Shown: positions 20,967 through 25,925 of the stretch, one piece after another
Layout: each line of letters begins with the position of its first letter
How positions within the stretch are numbered: position 1 is the first letter of the stretch
Virus record (IMG/VR): IMGVR_UViG_3300030090_002921
Span: 1-25,925 of that record
Strand: one strand, 5' to 3'
Length of the DNA: 25,925 bases
Source: a virus
Notes under the pieces: generated by a model
Seen by the model: only the letters and a program-made list of their open reading frames with translations
Databases searched by the model: none
Told to the model about the DNA's origin: nothing
Made by a program: the position numbers and the translations under genes

Positions 20967-21581
20967 ATGGCTTTTCCTACCACTAACGCTCAAAAAGAGT
21001 TACCTGCTGTCAACCAAATCCTGCAGTCATGTGGTCAAGCGCCTGTGACTACCCTTGATCAAACCAACCCGGACGTTGCGATTGCCTATCAGACTTTGCT
21101 CGAAGTCTCACGGGAAGTACAGGCTGAGGGATGGACATTCAATAAGGAGTCGCACTACGAAATGACTCCTGATACAAATAAGAACATCACTATTCCAAAC
21201 AATGTTCTGCAGATTGATCTTTCACAAGACGGTACTAACGTCGGCAAAGATGTAATTAGACGAGACGGTAAGCTCTACGATAAAGCAGAACATACTTACA
21301 CTTTTGACAATAATGTTGACTGTGACATTGTGTGGCTGTTCGATTGGGTAGACATCCCAACCCCAATTGCAGATTTAATTACAAACAGAGCTGCATCAAT
21401 TGTATCTAGTCGGATCGTTGGTGATTCAAATCAATACTCCATGCTTCAACAGAAAGAAGCTCTTAGCAGAGCTAATGCTATGGAATATGAATGTAACCAA
21501 GGTGACTATACGTTCTTTGGTCATCCTGGAAAGACTAATAACTACAAAGGCTACCAACCATACAACGCACTTTATCGATAA
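20967..21581 (+). CDS. Tail tubular protein A, T7 gp11-like
   Basis: A 204-residue protein (T7 gp11 is 196). Typical features are the opening ELPAVNQILQSCGQAPVTTLD, the helix LLEVSREVQAEGWTFNKE, and the C-terminal DWVDIPTPIADLITNRAASIVSSRIVGD. It forms the ring that joins portal to nozzle. Little space for a ribosome site is left after the terminator T tract (start at 20967), so translation may depend on a new phage promoter or read-through. The stop is followed directly by the tail tube B ATG. Confidence 0.93.
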   Translation: MAFPTTNAQKELPAVNQILQSCGQAPVTTLDQTNPDVAIAYQTLLEVSREVQAEGWTFNKESHYEMTPDTNKNITIPNNVLQIDLSQDGTNVGKDVIRRDGKLYDKAEHTYTFDNNVDCDIVWLFDWVDIPTPIADLITNRAASIVSSRIVGDSNQYSMLQQKEALSRANAMEYECNQGDYTFFGHPGKTNNYKGYQPYNALYR

Positions 21582-24218
21582 ATGGCTGCAGTAACTCAAC
21601 GGATCTCTAACTATCTTGGTGGAGTATCAAAACAATCAGATGACAAAATGCTCCCCGGTCAGGTCCGTGAGTGCTACAACGGATTTCCCGATGCTACCTA
21701 TGGACTCACAAAAAGACCTGGCTTTAAGCATATTGTAAACCTAGGGACAGGATCTACTTACGACAATGCTAAGTGGTTCTACATCAACAGAGATGACGAC
21801 AACAATGAATATATTGGCTGCATTAAAGGCAGCAATATCTATGTATGGAACGCAGTAACAGGTGTTGTATGTACCGTTAATTATAATGCAAACGCCCAGA
21901 ACTATCTAACAGGAAGCAGAGATAATTATAAACTTCTTACTGTTGAAGATACGACTATTATTGTCAATAACTCGGTAACAGTAACGGAACAAACAGTACC
22001 GTCATATTTAGTTGCCACACAAGGCACAATTGTTTTGCAAACAGCAGCTGCAAGTACCGCATATAAAATCACGCTACAAGGAATAAATATAACGGTAACG
22101 TCTCACTCAAGTGATTTTACTTTTGACGATATCCTAGAAGATAAGTCAGGCCATAATATTAAAGAGGCAATAAATAATACAATTATAGCTCAGGCTAATG
22201 CTGGTAACACTAACTTCAGTGGAACTTGGGACGTACAGAAAAAAGGAAATGTAAGCATACATATCACTCGCACGGTTGGTGGAACTCCAACATCATTTAC
22301 ATTGCAGGCAAGAGGCGGCGGCGGAAACGATGCAGTTACTAGCTTCCAGAACGAAGTAGATAACATCAGCCAGCTGCCTAAGACTTCGTTCCATGGGCAT
22401 ACGGTCAAGATTGTAAATAGTGAAAACTTACTAGATGATTATTTTGCAAAGTTTGTTGCCGAAAATAACTCAATGGGTGTTGGATATTGGGAAGAGACTC
22501 TAGCTCCGCATGCTTCAGCTGGATTCAATAAATCCACAATGCCACATGAGCTTGTAAACACAGCAACAAACACATTTAGTTTTCAAGAGGTTGCATACGA
22601 TAATCGTTTAGTAGGGGATAACGACACAAACTCACATCCAAGCTTTGTAGGATCAAAGATCCAAGCAGCATTCTTCAGTAACAACAGGCTGGGATTCTTG
22701 TCAGATGACAATGTTTCAATGAGTCGTTCTGGAGATCAATTAAATTTTTACTTTAAGACTGCACAGACTATTGTTGATTCAGATCCGATTGATCTAAGTT
22801 GCTCATCTATCCTGCCGACAAGGCTGAATTCAGTTCTTCCGACAGCTCAGGGTGTATTGCTATTTTCTGCAAGACAGCAGTTTGTATTGTTTTCTGATAG
22901 TGGTGTACTGACACCAAACGATGCAACTATTCGTGCTATTTCTAATTACGAAGTAGATGAAAAAATTCCACCTGTAGACGTAGGCACACAGATTAACTTC
23001 ATTACAAAGACTCCTGGATACTCACGTGTATTCAGCATGACTACGAGAGGACAGCAAGAGAACCCCCAAGTAATCGATCTATCCCGAGTGGTGAAAGAAT
23101 GGATCTCTCCGTCTATAGATCAAATCGTATCAAGTCCACAAAACTCGATGATTGCATTGGCTGAACAATCGTCTAACGAAGTGTATGTATTCAGGTACTA
23201 CAGCGATGGACAGGAGAATTTGATGCAGGCATGGGTTAAATGGTATATGCCGGGACATACCCAATTCATTGCAATCGAATCTGATGAAATGTATGCCGTG
23301 ACAAAACAGGGCAATCAAGTTATCTTATCTAAAGCTGCTTTAAGTCAAAGTCCTGAGCAGGCCATTATTGTCAATAATCAAGGGATTAAGGTTAATCCAT
23401 CAATTGATTTATATGCCACAGCTTCTAGCGTTGTGTATGACGCAGCAAACGAATTATCGAAGTGCTATCTACCGTACAACGATGTATCAGAACTGACGCC
23501 AGTATTGCTTATTAAGGGCAATACAAGTACAGGTACTTTTGTGGAGTCTGGATTTACGATTACACCAGAACGAAACAGTGACGGCACAGGTCCTTATTTT
23601 ATTGTACCGAAAAAAAATCTTACAAGCGTAGCTAGTGATGTAATTGTAGGTTTTAAATATAACTTTGATGTACATCTACCAACAACATATTACAGACCTG
23701 ACCCTAAGGAAACTGACTTCACAGCAACACTGACTGTTGCTCGCATGAATTTTTCTGTTGGCTTGTCAGGTGCTATGAATTTTAAAGTCAAACAGAAAGG
23801 CAGGGAGCCATATCGAGTTGAGTTCACTGGAGACGGAACAACTACTAATTTTGTCTTTAACAAAAGAGATCTTGATTATCAAGACAGATCAGATGTAAAA
23901 GTCCTGGTAGATGGAATCGCTACTACTGCGTTCAGTTTTACTAACGATACTACCATCGTTATGAACAGTGCACCTGCTAATAATGCAAAGGTGTCGTTTG
24001 TAATTGAAGAGTGGTTTAGTACCACAGCTGTGATTCAAGCTAATGACTACTTAGCCAATGATGTCCCCCTAGATAACGAGACGATATTTTCCATACCTAT
24101 TCATCAACGAACTGAGAATTTTAAATTGAGGATGTTTAACAACACACCATTCCCCGTTGCACTTAACGCAATGATGTGGGAAGGAAACTATACGCCCCGT
24201 TTCTATAGGAGGGTCTGA
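21582..24218 (+). CDS. Tail tubular protein B (nozzle), T7 gp12-like
   Basis: An 878-residue tail nozzle protein, somewhat longer than T7 gp12 (794). Start AAVTQRISNYLGGVSKQSDDKMLPGQVRECYNGFPD is diagnostic: the protein begins by coating the tail tube and lists gpB-like repeats. Central VVKEWISPSIDQIVSSPQNSMIALAEQSSNEVYVFRYY and the C-terminal LRMFNNTPFPVALNAMMWEGNYTPRFYRRV are conserved. A predicted insert (about 160-240, TAYKITLQGINITVTSHS...) rich in Thr and Ser may be a surface domain. It follows gene A with no gap. Confidence 0.95.
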   Translation: MAAVTQRISNYLGGVSKQSDDKMLPGQVRECYNGFPDATYGLTKRPGFKHIVNLGTGSTYDNAKWFYINRDDDNNEYIGCIKGSNIYVWNAVTGVVCTVNYNANAQNYLTGSRDNYKLLTVEDTTIIVNNSVTVTEQTVPSYLVATQGTIVLQTAAASTAYKITLQGINITVTSHSSDFTFDDILEDKSGHNIKEAINNTIIAQANAGNTNFSGTWDVQKKGNVSIHITRTVGGTPTSFTLQARGGGGNDAVTSFQNEVDNISQLPKTSFHGHTVKIVNSENLLDDYFAKFVAENNSMGVGYWEETLAPHASAGFNKSTMPHELVNTATNTFSFQEVAYDNRLVGDNDTNSHPSFVGSKIQAAFFSNNRLGFLSDDNVSMSRSGDQLNFYFKTAQTIVDSDPIDLSCSSILPTRLNSVLPTAQGVLLFSARQQFVLFSDSGVLTPNDATIRAISNYEVDEKIPPVDVGTQINFITKTPGYSRVFSMTTRGQQENPQVIDLSRVVKEWISPSIDQIVSSPQNSMIALAEQSSNEVYVFRYYSDGQENLMQAWVKWYMPGHTQFIAIESDEMYAVTKQGNQVILSKAALSQSPEQAIIVNNQGIKVNPSIDLYATASSVVYDAANELSKCYLPYNDVSELTPVLLIKGNTSTGTFVESGFTITPERNSDGTGPYFIVPKKNLTSVASDVIVGFKYNFDVHLPTTYYRPDPKETDFTATLTVARMNFSVGLSGAMNFKVKQKGREPYRVEFTGDGTTTNFVFNKRDLDYQDRSDVKVLVDGIATTAFSFTNDTTIVMNSAPANNAKVSFVIEEWFSTTAVIQANDYLANDVPLDNETIFSIPIHQRTENFKLRMFNNTPFPVALNAMMWEGNYTPRFYRRV

Positions 24219-24220
24219 GC

Positions 24221-25624
24221 ATGATTGGAGACGCAATAGGTGGAGCCTTAGGAGGTGCTGGGGCAGGTGCAGGCATTGGTGCTGTATTAGCACCAGCGGC
24301 CCAAGGCGCGGCTGGTGGTGGTCCTGTCGGCGCTGTAATCGGTGCCGGTCTAGGACTTGTCAGTGGAGTATTGGGCGGCAGCAGTAAGAAAAAAGCAAAA
24401 AAAAAGGCTAGTCGTGATCAAAGGAAGGTAACTAGAAAAACCCACAAATACAATAGGTCTGTCTGGAAGTATAACTGGAAAGAAGCCAGAGATAAATATG
24501 AATATGAAAAAGATGGTCTTGCTATACGTAAACGAAATGACAGAGAGCAAAGGGAATATCAAGAGCAGATAAATGAGAATAACTATGATCACGCGATGGC
24601 AATCCGTGATTATGAGTTTAATCAGGCTAACCGAGCATATGAAGCATCAATAGATGCTGCTAATGAGCAGATCTCATTCAACGAAATGGCAAGTAACTTT
24701 GCCGTTCAGCAGCAGGATCGTCATAGAGACGAGATGATGCGCGGATTGATGTTTGACAAAAAACAAACATTGATAGATTATGCATTAAAAACAGCAGGCT
24801 TTGAAAATCAACGAGGTATGCTCGTTAATCAAAGAAAGACGATAAAAGCTAAGTCTGCATTTGAAACACAAGCTTCGAGACTAGAAGGTCTAAAAGCAAG
24901 TAGTGCAGCAGAAGCAAGAGGGCCTGGCAGATCTAATGCAAAGGCAGTACAAGCCGCTATGGCTGAATCTGGAGCAAACGAGGCTGCCATTGCGGAGCAA
25001 CTGATGTTTGGCCTGAAAGATATCAATATGTCTATTGATGCTGTCAATATTCAGGCTGAAGCAATGTCAAATCAATTGATATTAGACAATGCAAGACTTG
25101 CTGCAACAGTAGCAAATCTGAATGTACAGGACAAAATGGCTAGGGAAAATATTGAATTCCAGTTGTTAGATGCAAATAGAAGAGCAGAGGCATCAATCCA
25201 CATGAGACCTGAGATGACACCACCTATGCCTAAACCTGTAGCACTACCTACTCCTGAATATCAAGACATCTACGAGCCGAAGAGACCGCCTAAGCCGAAG
25301 AAAGGTGCGAATGTTGCAATCGGAGCACAGCCGTCATTTGCACAGTCAGTTATTCCGCAAGCTATGGGGGCAATCCAAAGCTTTGCTAAAGCAGGAATGT
25401 TTAGTGGTGGTGGAGGTTATGCAGAGAACACCAGTCCTTTGTCTATGTTCCAAAACGCACCAACGAATATGTATAACCAAGGATTAAGTAGCAGCTTAAA
25501 CAGTTCAGGCTTGTTCAGTGGTATTGGTTCTGTTGTTGGAAACCTAACGTCGGCACCCAGTGGATTTAATAATATATCACCGATGACATCAGGTATGAGT
25601 TATAGCAGTGCTTTCAACGTGTAA
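24221..25624 (+). CDS. Internal core protein, gp14-like
   Basis: A 467-residue protein in the place of T7 gp14 (196). The N-terminus (about 5-53) is a Gly/Ala hydrophobic stretch (IGGALGGAGAGAGIGAV and GAVIGAGLGLVSGVLGG) of glycine-zipper type that could insert into the host membrane, as gp14 does on DNA ejection. A Lys-rich patch and a long helical, coiled-coil region (about 60-330) follow, and then a Pro/Gly/Ser-rich tail. Cyanophage gp14 homologues are usually longer than in T7. The gene starts 2 bases after the nozzle stop. Confidence 0.8.
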   Translation: MIGDAIGGALGGAGAGAGIGAVLAPAAQGAAGGGPVGAVIGAGLGLVSGVLGGSSKKKAKKKASRDQRKVTRKTHKYNRSVWKYNWKEARDKYEYEKDGLAIRKRNDREQREYQEQINENNYDHAMAIRDYEFNQANRAYEASIDAANEQISFNEMASNFAVQQQDRHRDEMMRGLMFDKKQTLIDYALKTAGFENQRGMLVNQRKTIKAKSAFETQASRLEGLKASSAAEARGPGRSNAKAVQAAMAESGANEAAIAEQLMFGLKDINMSIDAVNIQAEAMSNQLILDNARLAATVANLNVQDKMARENIEFQLLDANRRAEASIHMRPEMTPPMPKPVALPTPEYQDIYEPKRPPKPKKGANVAIGAQPSFAQSVIPQAMGAIQSFAKAGMFSGGGGYAENTSPLSMFQNAPTNMYNQGLSSSLNSSGLFSGIGSVVGNLTSAPSGFNNISPMTSGMSYSSAFNV

Positions 25625-25626
25625 TT

Positions 25627-25925
25627 ATGAGTCAATACAAAGTAATGGCAAAGCCTGGCGACTTTAATGCCAGGCGTTCAAAAGCAGTAGATCAATCAGC
25701 AAAAATTGAAAAGGAAGCTGCTAGACAAATCAAAGGCATGAATGCTGCACGTGACCTCAAAGCACAGCAGGAGCAAGTCTATCTACGTGCAATGCAATTT
25801 GCACATAGTAGTGAAGAAAAAAGTAGGGAAACGAACTACAAGCTTGAGACTGAAAACCGCAGGGATTTTGCAAAAGCAAGGCAACAGGATCTTAAGTATG
25901 AGATTGAGAATGCTAAAGCAGTAGC
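25627..25925 (+). CDS. Internal core protein, gp15-like (partial, cut by window end)
   Basis: ATG 25627 opens a frame that remains open to the window edge (99 codons seen). Start MSQYKVMAKPGDFNARRSKAV is followed by a charged helical region (SAKIEKEAARQIKGMNAARDLKAQQ...) likely to form a coiled coil. It comes 2 bases after the gp14-like gene, the position of gp15, a large internal virion protein ejected into the periplasm, but the seen part alone would also fit another structural protein. Confidence 0.6.
   Translation, partial: MSQYKVMAKPGDFNARRSKAVDQSAKIEKEAARQIKGMNAARDLKAQQEQVYLRAMQFAHSSEEKSRETNYKLETENRRDFAKARQQDLKYEIENAKAV

Noticed and set aside
20103-20993. Long minus-strand frame (296 codons) over the capsid gene
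   Set aside because: It is antisense to the capsid gene, low-complexity Ser/Thr/Val composition, no ribosome site, no known domain: a codon-bias shadow.
1-25925. CRISPR array, insertion sequence or rRNA
   Set aside because: No regularly spaced repeats, transposase or rRNA sequence were seen.

Overview
The window is a large part of a T7-like cyanophage genome (a podovirus of marine Synechococcus or Prochlorococcus). The evidence is the T7 gene order (single-subunit RNA polymerase, ssDNA-binding protein, endonuclease I, primase-helicase, DNA polymerase, exonuclease, then portal, scaffold, capsid, tail tubes and internal core proteins), all on the + strand, combined with cyanobacterial genes: a complete psbA (photosystem II D1) and a high-light-inducible protein (hli). 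A tyrosine integrase next to a tRNA-Leu fragment is typical of marine cyanopodoviruses. The fairly GC-rich tRNA fragment suggests Synechococcus, but the host is inference.

Layout. 1-1787: early accessory region, with a very acidic ArdA-like protein and a terminator, then eight tiny genes overlapping one another. 1790-3437: regulatory and integration module with a ribbon-helix-helix protein behind a perfect inverted repeat, a MarR-like winged-helix protein and a tyrosine recombinase. 3438-3689: attachment region holding the 5' half of a tRNA-Leu(UAA) gene, three direct copies of an 8-mer around it and a compound hairpin. 3690-11375: T7-type RNA polymerase and replication genes; the DNA polymerase is split into an exonuclease ORF and a polymerase ORF in different frames. 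11359-14265: nucleotide metabolism, with a DUF3310-like protein, a MazG-like pyrophosphohydrolase and a compact class I ribonucleotide reductase whose small subunit lacks the usual radical tyrosine. 14262-17140: gp7.3-like protein with a 24-residue repeat, portal, scaffold. 17161-19073: host-derived and accessory cassette with a secreted beta-barrel-like protein, hli, two tiny basic proteins and psbA. 19074-19772: structured region with three small ORFs, two similar tRNA-like minihelix structures, a 12-bp palindrome and two competing hairpins before the capsid gene. 19773-25925: major capsid, UUCG-loop terminator, tail tubular proteins A and B, gp14-like core protein and the start of a second core protein cut by the window edge.

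How it fits together. Early proteins probably counter host defence and host transcription. The phage polymerase then transcribes the replication genes. MazG-like, DUF3310-like and RNR proteins adjust nucleotide pools, while D1 and Hli support photosynthesis during infection and so supply energy and reductant. Structural genes follow, with a terminator after capsid that may raise capsid mRNA over tail mRNA. Integrase plus attachment site indicate a possible lysogenic or integrative route. The least explained parts are the twin tRNA-like structures at 19364-19407 and 19614-19653, the overlapping tiny-gene chain, and the tyrosine-less RNR beta subunit.
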